A stretch of DNA of 40,276 nucleotides, from contig SVPW01000018.1 of NCBI GenBank assembly GCA_015065645.1, positions 1 through 40,276 on the forward strand, read 5' to 3'. Shown here in pieces: positions 24,873 to 33,799 of this stretch (its first letter is position 1; each line of letters opens with the position of its first letter). The position numbers and the translations under genes were made by a program. Source of the DNA: Oscillospiraceae bacterium. GTDB lineage: Bacteria; Bacillota; Clostridia; Oscillospirales; Acutalibacteraceae. The notes under the pieces are model-generated. The model was not told the DNA's origin. It did not search any database and saw only the letters and a list, made by a program, of their open reading frames with translations.

Positions 24873-25460
24873 ATGAAGGTTTTTATTGCAACGCATAATC
24901 AAAAAAAATTAAAGGAGCTTCGCCGTATTTTAGAGCCGATGGGTTTTGAGGTTCTTAGCGAAAAGGATTTGGATTTTCCAATACCTGATGTTGAAGAAAA
25001 CGGTACAACCTTTGAAGAAAACGCTCTTTTAAAGGCGCATTCGGGTCTTAAACACACCGGTTTTATAAGTGTTGCGGATGATTCGGGTATTTGTGTGGAT
25101 TATCTTGATGGAGCTCCGGGAATTTTTTCCGCTCGTTATTCGGGTGAAGGAGCAAATGACGATAAAAACAATCAAAAGCTTTTGGATGCATTAAAGGGTG
25201 TTCCATACGAAAAGCGTACAGCTTACTATGTTGCAGCAATAGCCTGCGTTTTTCCTGATGGTCGTCAATTCACCGTAAGAGGGGAATGTCACGGTCATAT
25301 TTCGGAAGAGATGCATGGTAATGGTGGTTTTGGTTATGACCCTATGTTTATATCGGAAAAAGGATGCTTTGGTGAAATAAGCGCCGAAGAAAAGGACAAA
25401 ATAAGTCATCGTGGTAAAGCGCTTGAGCTTTTCCGTGATGAACTCAAAAAGTATATTTGA
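24873..25460 (+). CDS. rdgB: XTP/dITP diphosphatase (RdgB/HAM1 family)
   Basis: Removes non-canonical purine triphosphates (ITP, XTP) from the nucleotide pool by hydrolysis to monophosphate and pyrophosphate. Features are FIATHNQKKLKELRRIL at the N-terminus, VADDSGICVDYLDGAPGIFSARYSG (about residues 68-92), GFGYDPMFIS and KDKISHRGKAL, all standard. 195 residues is typical. It starts 2 bases after the ftsY stop, with GGAGG located in the ftsY end. Confidence 0.96.
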   Translation: MKVFIATHNQKKLKELRRILEPMGFEVLSEKDLDFPIPDVEENGTTFEENALLKAHSGLKHTGFISVADDSGICVDYLDGAPGIFSARYSGEGANDDKNNQKLLDALKGVPYEKRTAYYVAAIACVFPDGRQFTVRGECHGHISEEMHGNGGFGYDPMFISEKGCFGEISAEEKDKISHRGKALELFRDELKKYI

Positions 25461-25476
25461 TTTAGGGAGTATTTTA

Positions 25477-25776
25477 ATGTTAAACAGCAGACAACGTGCA
25501 CAGCTTCGTGGACTTGCAAACGGAATAGAAACAATTTTTCAAATTGGAAAGGGCGGAATCGGTGAACAACTTATTAAACAGGTTGATGAAGCGCTTGAAG
25601 CCCGTGAGCTTATAAAGCTTTGTGTTCTTGAAAGCGCACCTGAAAGCTCAAGAATTGCGGCTGATACTATTGCACCGGCGGTTAAGGCCGATGTTGTTCA
25701 GGTAATAGGCAGGCGTTTTATTCTTTACCGTCCAAGTACGAATAAAGAAAATCGTAAAATTGTTTTGGTAAAATAA
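25477..25776 (+). CDS. yhbY: YhbY-type CRM-domain RNA-binding protein
   Basis: A one-domain CRM protein that binds pre-50S ribosomes. In 99 residues it shows LNSRQRAQLRGLANGIETIFQIGKGGI and the GIGE/LIKLCVLES region with IGRRFILYRPS. I start at ATG 25477, well spaced from GGGAG; the frame is open back to 25411 but would overlap rdgB without conservation. The stop shares a base with the nadD start (TAATG). The yhbY-nadD-yqeK-rsfS order is conserved in Firmicutes. Confidence 0.94.
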   Translation: MLNSRQRAQLRGLANGIETIFQIGKGGIGEQLIKQVDEALEARELIKLCVLESAPESSRIAADTIAPAVKADVVQVIGRRFILYRPSTNKENRKIVLVK

Positions 25777-26366
25777 TGGGATTTACTGTACTTTTTGGTG
25801 GAACATTTAATCCGTTTCATATAGGTCATTATCAGATGTTGAATGCGCTTTGCGGTAGGAATGATATTGATGAGGTTTTTGTAATGCCTGACCGTATTCC
25901 TCCTCACAAGGAATGTGATTTTTTAGCGGATGATATTGATAGAATTAATATGTGCAGCCTTGCGGCAGAGGATTTTGATAAAGCGTCTGTTTGTACGGTA
26001 GAGTTTGAGCTTCAGGGTAAAAGCTATACCTATAACACAGTATTAGAATTAAAAAAACGCTATCCTGAAAAAAGGTTTGCAATGGCATGCGGTGCTGATA
26101 TGATTGCAACGCTTGATAAATGGTATCGTTGGGAAGAACTGTTAAAAGAAATTTCTTTTTTTGCATTTAACCGTTCATCAGATACAGAATTTAAAAATCA
26201 AGTTTGCCGTATGCGTAAATTGGGAGCAGATATAACGGTTGTTGATTCGGATATAACTCATGTTTCATCCACTATGCTAAGAAAAACAATAAGGGCTGAT
26301 AAATTTAGTGGGTTAATGCCTAAAAAAATTGCAGAATATATATTTGAGAAGGGATTGTATGTCTGA
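25776..26366 (+). CDS. nadD: Nicotinate-nucleotide adenylyltransferase
   Basis: Adenylates nicotinate mononucleotide to deamido-NAD in NAD synthesis. The nucleotidyltransferase motifs are LFGGTFNPFHIGHYQML at the N-terminus and the C-terminal ITHVSSTMLRKTIR, the equivalent of the ISSTxIR signature. The middle contains MACGADMIATLDKWYRWEELL. Length 196 is normal. It overlaps yhbY by one base and ends inside the beginning of the yqeK frame. Confidence 0.96.
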   Translation: MGFTVLFGGTFNPFHIGHYQMLNALCGRNDIDEVFVMPDRIPPHKECDFLADDIDRINMCSLAAEDFDKASVCTVEFELQGKSYTYNTVLELKKRYPEKRFAMACGADMIATLDKWYRWEELLKEISFFAFNRSSDTEFKNQVCRMRKLGADITVVDSDITHVSSTMLRKTIRADKFSGLMPKKIAEYIFEKGLYV

Positions 26367-26949
26367 AAATTTGATTCCTGAATACAGTGAGTATAAGTCG
26401 CTTTTACAGCGTAAATTGGTTGAAAAGCGGTATTTTCATTCACTTTGTGTTGCAGATGAGGCTATGCGTCTTGCCGAGAAATATGGTGGAAACGCTCAAA
26501 AAGCTTATCTTGCAGGTCTTTTGCATGATATAACAAAAAATTCATCTAAAGAAGAACACTTGAATATTTTTAATACATTTGGTATAATTTTAAACAATGT
26601 TGAAGAAAAGGCTGAAAAGCTATGGCACGCAATTTCAGGTGCTATTTATGTTAGATATATACTTAACATTGAAGATGAAGAAATTGCAGAAGCTATACGC
26701 TATCATACTACAGCTAAGGCTGATATGCCGTTACTTTCTAAAATTTTATATCTTGCGGATTTTACTTCTCGTGACCGTGATTATGATGATGTTGATGTGA
26801 TGCGCCGTCTTGTTGATGAATCACTTGATAAGGCGTATCTTTACGCATTAAGCTATTCGGTAAAGGATTTGGTTATGCAAAATCGTGCTATTCATAACGA
26901 TACGCTTAATGCATATAATGAGGCTGTTTTGAAAGGAAGTAGTTTTTAG
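26359..26949 (+). CDS. yqeK: HD-domain hydrolase YqeK (Ap4A hydrolase family)
   Basis: A metal-dependent HD phosphohydrolase; family members hydrolyse diadenosine tetraphosphate symmetrically to ADP. Metal-binding elements are HSLCVADEAMRLA, LAGLLHDITK (the HD pair) and IRYHTTAK, followed by LYLADFTSRDR. I start at ATG 26359, preceded by AAGGGA; ATG 26329 would extend the overlap with nadD and lacks a ribosome site. It precedes rsfS by 1 base. Confidence 0.93.
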   Translation: MSENLIPEYSEYKSLLQRKLVEKRYFHSLCVADEAMRLAEKYGGNAQKAYLAGLLHDITKNSSKEEHLNIFNTFGIILNNVEEKAEKLWHAISGAIYVRYILNIEDEEIAEAIRYHTTAKADMPLLSKILYLADFTSRDRDYDDVDVMRRLVDESLDKAYLYALSYSVKDLVMQNRAIHNDTLNAYNEAVLKGSSF

Positions 26950-26950
26950 A

Positions 26951-27316
26951 GTGGAAGCAGAAAAGATAATGTCACTTGCGGCTAATGCATTGAATAATAA
27001 AAAAGCTCAGGAGCTAAATGTTCTCAAAATTTCGGAGCTTACTGTGCTTACCGAATATTTTGTGCTTGCAACCGCAACATCTTCTACACATGTTCGTGCT
27101 TTGTGTGATGAGGTAGAGGAAAAGTTAGGAGAAGAGGGAATAAAGCCTGACCATATTGAGGGTAAAACAACAGGTTGGATTGCGCTTGACTACGGTTCTG
27201 TTATAGTTCATATTTTCACCCGTGATCAGCGTGCTTTTTATGATTTGGATAAAATGTGGGCAGATGGTGAGTCTGTTGACTTAGAAAAAATATTGACCTT
27301 AGGTGAGGGAGATTAA
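26951..27316 (+). CDS. rsfS: Ribosome silencing factor RsfS
   Basis: RsfS binds uL14 on the 50S subunit and blocks subunit joining when nutrients fall. The 121-residue protein shows the family pattern [31 protein letters not shown] followed by [31 protein letters not shown]. The start is GTG 26951; AGGAAG upstream in the yqeK end supports it, and the next methionine (residue 7) would shorten the first helix. leuS follows after one base. Confidence 0.95.
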   Translation: MEAEKIMSLAANALNNKKAQELNVLKISELTVLTEYFVLATATSSTHVRALCDEVEEKLGEEGIKPDHIEGKTTGWIALDYGSVIVHIFTRDQRAFYDLDKMWADGESVDLEKILTLGEGD

Positions 27317-27317
27317 A

Positions 27318-29723
27318 ATGAAATACGATTATACGGAAATTGAGAAAAAATGGCAAAAAATTTGGGATGATAACGGCACTTTTGAGGCGAAGAATGATTA
27401 TACTTTGCCTAAGTTTTACGGTCTTGTTGAATTTCCTTATCCTTCCGGTCAGGGACTTCATGTTGGTCATCCACGTTCTTATACTGCTCTTGACATTGTA
27501 AGCCGTAAAAAGCGTTTACAGGGCTTTAATGTGCTTTATCCTATGGGTTGGGATGCATTTGGTCTTCCTACAGAAAATTTTGCTATAAAGAATCATGTTC
27601 ATCCTGCTGATGTTACTGCTCAGAATGTAAGCAACTTTAAGCGTCAATTAAAGGCTTTGGGATTTTCTTTTGATTGGAGCAGGGAAATTAATACTACTGA
27701 CCCTTCATATTATAAGTGGACTCAGTGGATTTTCTTGCAACTTTTCAAAAAAGGTCTTGCCTATAAAACTAAAATGTCGGTTAACTGGTGTACATCCTGT
27801 AAGTGCGTTCTTGCAAATGAAGAGGTTGTAAACGGTGTTTGTGAGCGTTGCGGCAGTGAGGTTGTTCATAAGGAAAAAAGCCAATGGATGCTTAAAATTA
27901 CCGATTATGCTGAAAAGCTTTTAGATGGTCTTGAGGATGTAAACTTTATTGAGCGTGTAAAAACTCAGCAACGCAATTGGATTGGTCGTTCTTACGGTAC
28001 ACAGGTTCGTTTTAATACCAATATCGGTGATGAGTTTGAAATCTATACAACCCGTGCAGATACCTTGTTTGGTGTTACATACATGGTTATGAGCCCCGAA
28101 CATCCTTTGCTTAAAAAATGGGAAGATAAGATTGCAAATATTGATGAAGTTCATGATTATCAGCAGGCAGCTGCCAAAAAATCTGATTTTGAGCGTACTG
28201 AGCTTGCTAAGGATAAAACAGGTGTGCATTTGCAGGGCGTTACGGCAATTAACCCTGTAAATAATACAGAAATTCCAATCTTTATTTCTGATTATGTTCT
28301 TATTTCTTACGGCACAGGTGCTATTATGGCTGTACCCGGACATGATACTCGTGACTGGGAGTTTGCTAAAAAATTCGGTTTGCCAATAATTGAGGTTGTT
28401 GCAGGCGGTAATGTTGAAGAAGCAGCATTTACTGATTGTGCAACCGGTGTAATGGTAAATTCCGGATTTCTCACCGGTCTTTCTGTTGAGGATGCAAAGA
28501 AAGCAATTCAGGAATGGCTCACAGAAAAGGGAATAGGTGAACGCAAAACAAATTATAAGCTTCGTGATTGGGTATTCTCTCGTCAGCGCTATTGGGGAGA
28601 GCCTATTCCGATTGTTCATTGTGAAAAGTGCGGCTTTGTTCCGCTTGATGAAAGTGAATTACCTCTCGTTTTGCCAGATGTTGAATCTTATGAACCTACC
28701 GATAACGGTGAATCTCCTCTTGCTAAGATGACTGATTGGGTTAATACCACATGTCCGCATTGTGGTGGACCTGCAATGCGTGAAACCGATACAATGCCTC
28801 AATGGGCAGGTTCTTCATGGTATTTCCTGCGTTATTGCGATCCGCATAATGATAAGGAATTAGCATCAAAAGAAGCACTTGAGTATTGGACCTCTATTGA
28901 TTGGTATAACGGCGGTATGGAGCATACAACACTTCATCTGCTTTATAGTCGTTTTTGGCATCATTTCCTTTATGATATTGGAGTTGTTCCAACAGCCGAA
29001 CCCTATACTAAGCGTACAAGTCACGGTATGATTTTGGGAGAAAACGGCGAGAAGATGTCAAAATCAAGAGGCAATGTTGTAAATCCGGATGATATTATTC
29101 GTGATTATGGCGCAGATGCAATGCGTGTTTATGAAATGTTTATGGGTGACTTTGAAAAGGCGGCTCCGTGGAGTATGTCCTCAATTAAGGGAAGTAAGCG
29201 TTTCCTCGAAAAGGTTTGGGCTATGCAGGATTGCCTTATTGATACTACCGGCTACCGCCCTGAGCTTGAAACTGAGTTCCATAAAACAATTAAGCGTGTT
29301 ACAGAGGATATTGAAACTCTTAAAATGAATACCGCTATTGCCGCTTTGATGTCATTGCTTAATGCAGTAAGCGCAACAGGAAGTATGACTCGTGATGAGT
29401 TTAAGACCTTTATTATTTTGCTTAATCCGTTTGCTCCTCATATTACCGAAGAAATGTGGGTAAATGTTGGGTTTGAAGGTATGCTTAACGCTGCAAAATG
29501 GCCTGAGTTTGACCCCGCTAAATGTGTTGAGTCCACAGTTGAAATAGCAGTTCAGGTTAACGGAAAAATCAGAGCTCGCATTAATATTGCGGCTGATATT
29601 TCTCAGGCAGATGCACTCGCTCTTGCTAAGGCTGAGGCATCGGTTGCGAAAGAGATAGATGGTAAAACCATTATTAAAGAGCTTTATGTACCAAAGCGTC
29701 TTGTTAATATTGTTGTGAAATAA
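27318..29723 (+). CDS. leuS: Leucyl-tRNA synthetase
   Basis: Class I aminoacyl-tRNA synthetase for leucine, 801 residues. The HIGH motif is HVGH (48-51) within [19 protein letters not shown], and the KMSKS motif occupies residues 579-583 in [13 protein letters not shown]. Between them lie a zinc-binding region ([22 protein letters not shown]) and the editing domain ([19 protein letters not shown] with the conserved aspartate). The C-terminus has the anticodon-binding fold. ATG 27318 follows GAGGGAG; the open frame from 27303 overlaps rsfS and is not preferred. There is no room for a T-box leader, so leucine-dependent control by that mechanism is not seen. Confidence 0.97.
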   Translation: MKYDYTEIEKKWQKIWDDNGTFEAKNDYTLPKFYGLVEFPYPSGQGLHVGHPRSYTALDIVSRKKRLQGFNVLYPMGWDAFGLPTENFAIKNHVHPADVTAQNVSNFKRQLKALGFSFDWSREINTTDPSYYKWTQWIFLQLFKKGLAYKTKMSVNWCTSCKCVLANEEVVNGVCERCGSEVVHKEKSQWMLKITDYAEKLLDGLEDVNFIERVKTQQRNWIGRSYGTQVRFNTNIGDEFEIYTTRADTLFGVTYMVMSPEHPLLKKWEDKIANIDEVHDYQQAAAKKSDFERTELAKDKTGVHLQGVTAINPVNNTEIPIFISDYVLISYGTGAIMAVPGHDTRDWEFAKKFGLPIIEVVAGGNVEEAAFTDCATGVMVNSGFLTGLSVEDAKKAIQEWLTEKGIGERKTNYKLRDWVFSRQRYWGEPIPIVHCEKCGFVPLDESELPLVLPDVESYEPTDNGESPLAKMTDWVNTTCPHCGGPAMRETDTMPQWAGSSWYFLRYCDPHNDKELASKEALEYWTSIDWYNGGMEHTTLHLLYSRFWHHFLYDIGVVPTAEPYTKRTSHGMILGENGEKMSKSRGNVVNPDDIIRDYGADAMRVYEMFMGDFEKAAPWSMSSIKGSKRFLEKVWAMQDCLIDTTGYRPELETEFHKTIKRVTEDIETLKMNTAIAALMSLLNAVSATGSMTRDEFKTFIILLNPFAPHITEEMWVNVGFEGMLNAAKWPEFDPAKCVESTVEIAVQVNGKIRARINIAADISQADALALAKAEASVAKEIDGKTIIKELYVPKRLVNIVVK

Positions 29724-29732
29724 CAAAACAAT

Positions 29733-29776
29733 AACTCCCCATTAAATCTAAAGAATGGATTTAATGGGGAGTTTTG
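29733..29776. terminator. Bidirectional terminator between leuS and the dnaX operon end
   Basis: A perfect ~16-bp stem, AACTCCCCATTAAATC with GATTTAATGGGGAGTT (29733-29748 and 29758-29773), followed by TTTGC on plus and by T-rich sequence on minus. It ends two converging operons. Confidence 0.92.
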
Positions 29777-29780
29777 CATA

Positions 29781-30731
29781 CTAAACTATTCTGTTTTGTT
29801 TTTTGCCGTTTATAAAGCATTTTAAATTATCTACCACAATATCAAGAAGCCTTTGCCTTGTGGCAAGTGGAGCCCAAGCAGTATGCGGAGTAATTATTAA
29901 ATTAGGAGCGCCTAATAAAACACAATCTGCTTTCATAGGCTCAGTGTCTAATACATCAATCGCTGCACCTGATAATTTACCGCTTTTAAGAGCTTTTAAA
30001 AGTGCTATTTCATCCACAACACCACCACGTGCTGTATTGATAAAATACGCTCCGTCCTTCATTTTGCTAAAGGTTTCATCGTTAAAAAGATGCTTACTCT
30101 GTTCGTTTAGCGGACAGTGTGGTGAAACAATATCACTTTTTGAAAGCAATTCATCAAATGAAACAAAGCTTATGCCGTCAGCCTGCTTTGCTGTTCTTGT
30201 ATAACATAAAACATTCATCTCAAATGCTTTTGCAATTTCGGCAACCCTTTTACCTATACTCCCAAAGCCTATTATACCTAATGTTTTACCGTATAATTCA
30301 TCGGTAGGACAACATAGCATTGAAAAGGTGGGGGAGGTTATCCAACCACCTTTTTGAACTAATTGGTTGTATTTCTCAACAGCAGAGTATTGCGAAAGAA
30401 TATATGCAAAAACCTGTTGTGCAACGGCACTTGTTGAATAACTGCCCGCATTGCAAACAGCAATACCTTTTTCTTTTGCATATTCAATATCAATGTTATT
30501 ATAACCGGTGGCAAAAAGGCCAATATATTTAAGGTTTACGGCTTTTTCTATAACCTCACGGTCTATTACTACCTTGTTTGTCAAAATAACATCATAGTCT
30601 TTTACAATCTTTAAAAGTTCATCACGGCTTATAGATTCATAAGAGGTTACATTACCAAACTGCTCAAAAACATCAAGTGCAATATCATTTTGATAAGCAA
30701 TGGTTACTGCATCAGTTAAGAGGAGTTTCAT
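29781..30731 (-). CDS. D-2-hydroxyacid dehydrogenase
   Basis: An NAD-dependent dehydrogenase of the D-isomer family (hydroxypyruvate, glycerate or lactate type), 316 residues. The nucleotide-binding motif is LGIIGFGSIGKRVAEIA (about residues 149-165). The catalytic arginine lies in INTARGGVVDE, and the catalytic His in TPHTAWA. The substrate cannot be told from sequence; the family spans glycerate, phenyllactate and 2-hydroxyisocaproate enzymes. It is the last gene of the dnaX operon, overlapping DUF896 by 20 bases, which may only reflect compact packing. Confidence 0.9.
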   Translation of the reverse strand: MKLLLTDAVTIAYQNDIALDVFEQFGNVTSYESISRDELLKIVKDYDVILTNKVVIDREVIEKAVNLKYIGLFATGYNNIDIEYAKEKGIAVCNAGSYSTSAVAQQVFAYILSQYSAVEKYNQLVQKGGWITSPTFSMLCCPTDELYGKTLGIIGFGSIGKRVAEIAKAFEMNVLCYTRTAKQADGISFVSFDELLSKSDIVSPHCPLNEQSKHLFNDETFSKMKDGAYFINTARGGVVDEIALLKALKSGKLSGAAIDVLDTEPMKADCVLLGAPNLIITPHTAWAPLATRQRLLDIVVDNLKCFINGKKQNRIV

Positions 30732-30930
30732 CTTTTTTTGTTACCTTTCTTTTCGTTCCGTCAGGCTCAACAATATAGGTACTTTCAAGCTGTGAAACTA
30801 AGCTTCTTTTATATGATTCAATATATTCACGTCTAAGTAAGTATTGCTCCTGCTTTTCCTCTTCGGTAAGACCTTCGGAGCGTTGTTTACGAGCAAGCTC
30901 GTTAATTCTGTCAATTTTATCCTGTGTCAT
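30712..30930 (-). CDS. DUF896 (YnzC-like) small protein
   Basis: A 72-residue charged protein with the DUF896 signature: DRINELARKQRSEGLTEEEKQEQ, LLRREYIESYKRSL and then a C-terminal DGTKRKVTKK. Bacillus YnzC is a two-helix protein linked to the SOS operon yneAB-ynzC; its function is not defined. Start ATG overlaps the recR stop (ATGA). Its place after recR suggests no more than cotranscription with recombination genes. Confidence 0.9.
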   Translation of the reverse strand: MTQDKIDRINELARKQRSEGLTEEEKQEQYLLRREYIESYKRSLVSQLESTYIVEPDGTKRKVTKKDETPLN

Positions 30931-31526
30931 ATTTCGTTTCGTCCCTCCAAAGCACGAGTGAGAGTAAATTCGTCAGCGTATTCAAGATCTCCGCCAACCG
31001 GTATACCGTAAGCAAGTCGTGTCACTTTAATGCCCATAGGTTTAACAAGCCGTGAAATATAGCTTGCGGTAGCTTCGCCCTCAACCGTAGGATTTGTTGC
31101 CATAATAATTTCCTTTATTTCATCATTGGAAAGACGGCTCATAAGTTCCTTTATTTTTAGTTGGTCGGGACCGATACCGTCAAGAGGGGAGAGTACACCA
31201 TGCAAAACATGGTATAAACCGTGATATTCACGAGTGCGTTCAAAAGCCAATACATCACGAGGCTCAGAAACAACACATATTATTGAACGGTCACGGGTAA
31301 CATCATCGCAAATTTGACAAATTGCTAAATCGGTAAGTGCTTGACAGCAAGAACAAAAATGGATTTTTTCTCTTGCTGTAATCAATGCCTCAGCAAATTG
31401 TTTTGCACGCTCAGGCGGTTGCTCTAAAATGCTGTAAGCAAGCCTTTGTGCGGTTTTTTTACCAATTCCGGGTAAACATTCAAACTGCTTAATAAGCTCA
31501 TTAAGCGGAACTATTGAATATTTCAT
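30927..31526 (-). CDS. recR: Recombination mediator RecR
   Basis: RecR works with RecO and RecF to load RecA at single-strand gaps. Domain order: helix-hairpin-helix (LPGIGKKTAQRLAYSIL, residues ~18-34), a four-cysteine zinc finger (CSCCQALTDLAICQIC, about 57-72), a toprim domain (IICVVSEPRDVLAFERT, then IIMATNPTVEGEATA) and a C-terminal region with RLAYGIPVGGDLEYADE. Length 199 is typical. One base separates it from the ybaB stop, and its own stop overlaps the DUF896 start. Confidence 0.97.
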   Translation of the reverse strand: MKYSIVPLNELIKQFECLPGIGKKTAQRLAYSILEQPPERAKQFAEALITAREKIHFCSCCQALTDLAICQICDDVTRDRSIICVVSEPRDVLAFERTREYHGLYHVLHGVLSPLDGIGPDQLKIKELMSRLSNDEIKEIIMATNPTVEGEATASYISRLVKPMGIKVTRLAYGIPVGGDLEYADEFTLTRALEGRNEI

Positions 31527-31527
31527 A

Positions 31528-31869
31528 TCAGAAAAGTCCAGGTATATTCATACCGCCTGTTACAGCACCCATTTCTTCTTCTGCGGTCTTGGCGGCATTT
31601 CCAATAGCTTCATTAACAGCTACTGTAATAAGGTCCTCAAGCATCTCAACATCTTCAGCATCAACGATATCGGGATTGATTTTAATTGATTTTATAAAAT
31701 GTTTTCCATCAACCGTAACTTCAACCATTCCGCCACCTGAGGATGCGGTATATTCTCTTTGCTCAAGATCTTCCTGTAATGCAGCCATATCCTCCTGCAT
31801 TTTTTGTGCTTGTTTAAGCATTTGGTTCATATTTCCGGGTCCGCCGGAATTAGGGATTCTAACCTTCAT
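31528..31869 (-). CDS. YbaB/EbfC-family nucleoid-associated protein
   Basis: A small dimeric DNA-binding protein of 113 residues: GGPGNMNQMLKQAQKMQEDMAALQEDL forms the N-terminal helix, followed by a beta segment (GGGMVEVTVDGKHFIKSIKINPDIV) and a C-terminal helix EMLEDLITVAVNEAI. A glycine-rich tail ends GMNIPGLF, as in the family. It sits between dnaX and recR, the conserved arrangement, with ribosome site AAGGAG. Confidence 0.96.
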   Translation of the reverse strand: MKVRIPNSGGPGNMNQMLKQAQKMQEDMAALQEDLEQREYTASSGGGMVEVTVDGKHFIKSIKINPDIVDAEDVEMLEDLITVAVNEAIGNAAKTAEEEMGAVTGGMNIPGLF

Positions 31870-31882
31870 TTAAATACACTCC

Positions 31883-33505
31883 TTAATTATTTATATCATA
31901 ATTTTTTAATTTTTCAGCCAATGCTAATAATGGATCATCTTCGGCCTTTTTTGCAGTGCGGTATGGGCCTAATTTATATGCAACACCTAAAACTTTTTGT
32001 GCAGCATTTCTTATCTGGTCACGGTAAAGGGTATTGCTACCTCTTACAAGTGCTAAAAATTGACTGTTTTGCGTATCAATAAGCAGATACTGACCTTTAA
32101 TATAAGCAGATGAACCGTTTAACACACCCGCAATAAGAGGACAGGTGCTTTGAAGAATGTAAATAACTTCCTCCCAATTTTCAACCTTTGAAACATCATC
32201 GGGTGAATTTTCATCATTTTTAGCTTTAGCGATATTTTCGTCTGTAGCTTGCGGTGTTATTTCTTCCGGTGGTTCGGGCAGTGGTATTTCATCATCCTCA
32301 TCAGTGTTTGAAACAACTGCATTATCGGATTTTTCAGATTGTGGCTTAATGGTTGCCGTTTTTGCAGGAATTCCGTATTCCAAAGCGGCAATTCTGCGTT
32401 CTAATGAAGCAAGGTCGTTTCCAATTGATGGATTACAAAGACGAATTACTGCCATTTCCATTTCACATCTGCGATTTCCTGTTTGCATTCTGCCTGATGT
32501 TTCTTGTAAAGCCGTGAGTATAGATAAAATTTCATGCAGTTCATAGCTTTCGGCCTGTTCTTCCAATTGCTTTAATCGTGAAGAAGAACACACAATAGGT
32601 TTTTTATCGCCTTTTACTGTTTTGGCGATCATAAGGTTACGGTAATGTTCCGTTAACTCATTGAGGAGCCTTAGCATATCCACAGAGGAATTATGCAGTT
32701 CATCTAAAAGCAAAAGTGCGTTTTCTGCATCTTGATTTTTTATAAAAGACGCAAATTTAATAAGGTAATCATTACCTGCCATTGCACATACATTAGCAAC
32801 AACAGCTTCGTCAATCATATTGCTGTTAGAAGCACAAAGGTCAAGTATTGAAAGTGCATCACGCATACCACCATCAGCTGCAGATGCAATAAGTGTTGCG
32901 GCTGAGTCTGTAACGGTAAAGCCTTCTTGTGAAGCAATATGCTGTATGCGTTCACATATCTTTTGTGAATCAATTCGCCTGAAATCAAAACGCTGACAGC
33001 GTGAAAGTATGGTTGCAGGAAGTTTGTGAACTTCGGTAGTTGCAAGTATAAATACAACATGTGCAGGAGGTTCTTCAAGTGTTTTTAGCAAAGCGTTAAA
33101 AGCACTTAAAGAAAGCATATGAACCTCATCAATAATATATACACGATAACTGCCTGCTGCAGGGGTAAATGAAACCTGTTCTTTTAAATCACGGATATTA
33201 TCAACACCGTTGTTTGAAGCGGCATCAATTTCCATAATATCGGTTAATTCATCATTTGCAACAGCACGGCACATTTCACATTCGCCGCAAGGTTCACCGT
33301 CTTTTAAATTTAAGCAGCTTACTGCCTTGGCAAGAATTTTAGCACAGCTTGTTTTACCTGTTCCTCTTGTTCCTGTAAAAAGGTAGGCATGAGAGATTTT
33401 TCCTGAAGCTAATTCGTTTTTTAATGTTTCGGAAATATGCTCCTGACCCACAACGTCACTAAAGGTTTGAGGACGGTATTTACGGTACAGTGCCTGATAT
33501 GCCAT
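31883..33505 (-). CDS. dnaX: DNA polymerase III subunits gamma and tau
   Basis: Clamp-loader ATPase of the replicase, 540 residues. The Walker A motif is GTRGTGKT (45-52); the zinc module has cysteines 64, 73, 76 and 79 (CLNL...CGECEMC); Walker B is VYIIDEVHML, and the sensor is TILSRCQRF. After domain III comes an acidic low-complexity linker (about 380-440) and a C-terminal tau-like domain. I see no slippery A-AAA-AAG frameshift site, so a single product is likely, as in Bacillus. ATG 33505 follows GAGGTGA; the GTG at 33514 overlaps it. The SRP RNA gene lies directly upstream in the same direction. Confidence 0.95.
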   Translation of the reverse strand: MAYQALYRKYRPQTFSDVVGQEHISETLKNELASGKISHAYLFTGTRGTGKTSCAKILAKAVSCLNLKDGEPCGECEMCRAVANDELTDIMEIDAASNNGVDNIRDLKEQVSFTPAAGSYRVYIIDEVHMLSLSAFNALLKTLEEPPAHVVFILATTEVHKLPATILSRCQRFDFRRIDSQKICERIQHIASQEGFTVTDSAATLIASAADGGMRDALSILDLCASNSNMIDEAVVANVCAMAGNDYLIKFASFIKNQDAENALLLLDELHNSSVDMLRLLNELTEHYRNLMIAKTVKGDKKPIVCSSSRLKQLEEQAESYELHEILSILTALQETSGRMQTGNRRCEMEMAVIRLCNPSIGNDLASLERRIAALEYGIPAKTATIKPQSEKSDNAVVSNTDEDDEIPLPEPPEEITPQATDENIAKAKNDENSPDDVSKVENWEEVIYILQSTCPLIAGVLNGSSAYIKGQYLLIDTQNSQFLALVRGSNTLYRDQIRNAAQKVLGVAYKLGPYRTAKKAEDDPLLALAEKLKNYDINN

Positions 33506-33535
33506 TTTTTTCACCTCGTATTAGCAGATAAAAAA

Positions 33536-33678
33536 CTTGTGTACTAAGGTCGTACGAATGAACCGATTTACTGCGGCGCACAAGAAAATCTCCTTAATGC
33601 TGCTCGGTTCCCCGCCTGACATGGTTCGTAGCATCCTGTCGCACAGGACCCGCCCATTCGCACGCCTTAATACACAAG
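33536..33678 (-). ncRNA. ffs: Signal recognition particle RNA, small (4.5S-like) type
   Basis: On the minus strand the ~143-base RNA folds into a long rod: its 5' arm CTTGTGTATTAAGGCGTGCGAA pairs with the 3' arm ending TTCGTACGACCTTAGTACACAAG. The tip is domain IV: CATGTCAGG and GAGCAGCATTAAGG flank GGGGAACC, giving the GGAA tetraloop (33608-33611) that binds Ffh. The closing stem is followed by a run of T on the minus strand, so it doubles as terminator. No Alu-type 5' domain is visible; the Bacillus RNA is about 270 bases. It lies upstream of dnaX, as in Bacillus. Confidence 0.92.
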
Positions 33679-33688
33679 CTTTGATATT

Positions 33689-33717
33689 ATTATAATATAT
33701 TTTTTCAAATTTTACAA
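33689..33717 (-). promoter_or_regulatory. Promoter of the SRP RNA gene
   Basis: Minus-strand TTGTAA (33717-33712) and TATAAT (33694-33689) with a 17-base spacer; the start would fall about 10 bases before the RNA rod. Divergent from the promoter at 33736-33764. Confidence 0.82.
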
Positions 33718-33735
33718 TACTAAAAATATAAAATG

Positions 33736-33764
33736 TTGAAATTTTTTTATATTCTTGTTATAAT
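33736..33764 (+). promoter_or_regulatory. Promoter of the beta-helix/Nudix/RING gene cluster
   Basis: TTGAAA (33736-33741) and TATAAT (33759-33764) with a 17-base spacer and a TGT extended -10. The gene starts about 36 bases downstream. Confidence 0.82.
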
Positions 33765-33799
33765 TAATAAGAAATACTATCTTGAAAGGTTTGTTTTGT

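Noticed and set aside
27290-27318. Possible T-box or leucine-responsive leader before leuS
   Set aside because: Only one base separates rsfS from leuS, so there is no leader and no terminator or specifier loop.
27921-28619. A 232-codon open frame on the minus strand inside leuS
   Set aside because: It lies antisense to strongly conserved leuS coding sequence, has a cysteine- and asparagine-rich composition without domain pattern, and lacks a ribosome site; it is a shadow frame.
31883-33505. Programmed frameshift in dnaX producing a short gamma form
   Set aside because: I found no A-AAA-AAG slippery heptamer with a stimulatory hairpin near the domain III/IV boundary; the full frame is intact.
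33541-33670. tRNA-like or riboswitch structure upstream of dnaX
   Set aside because: The GGAA-capped domain IV motif and long rod identify the sequence on the minus strand as SRP RNA; no cloverleaf can be formed.
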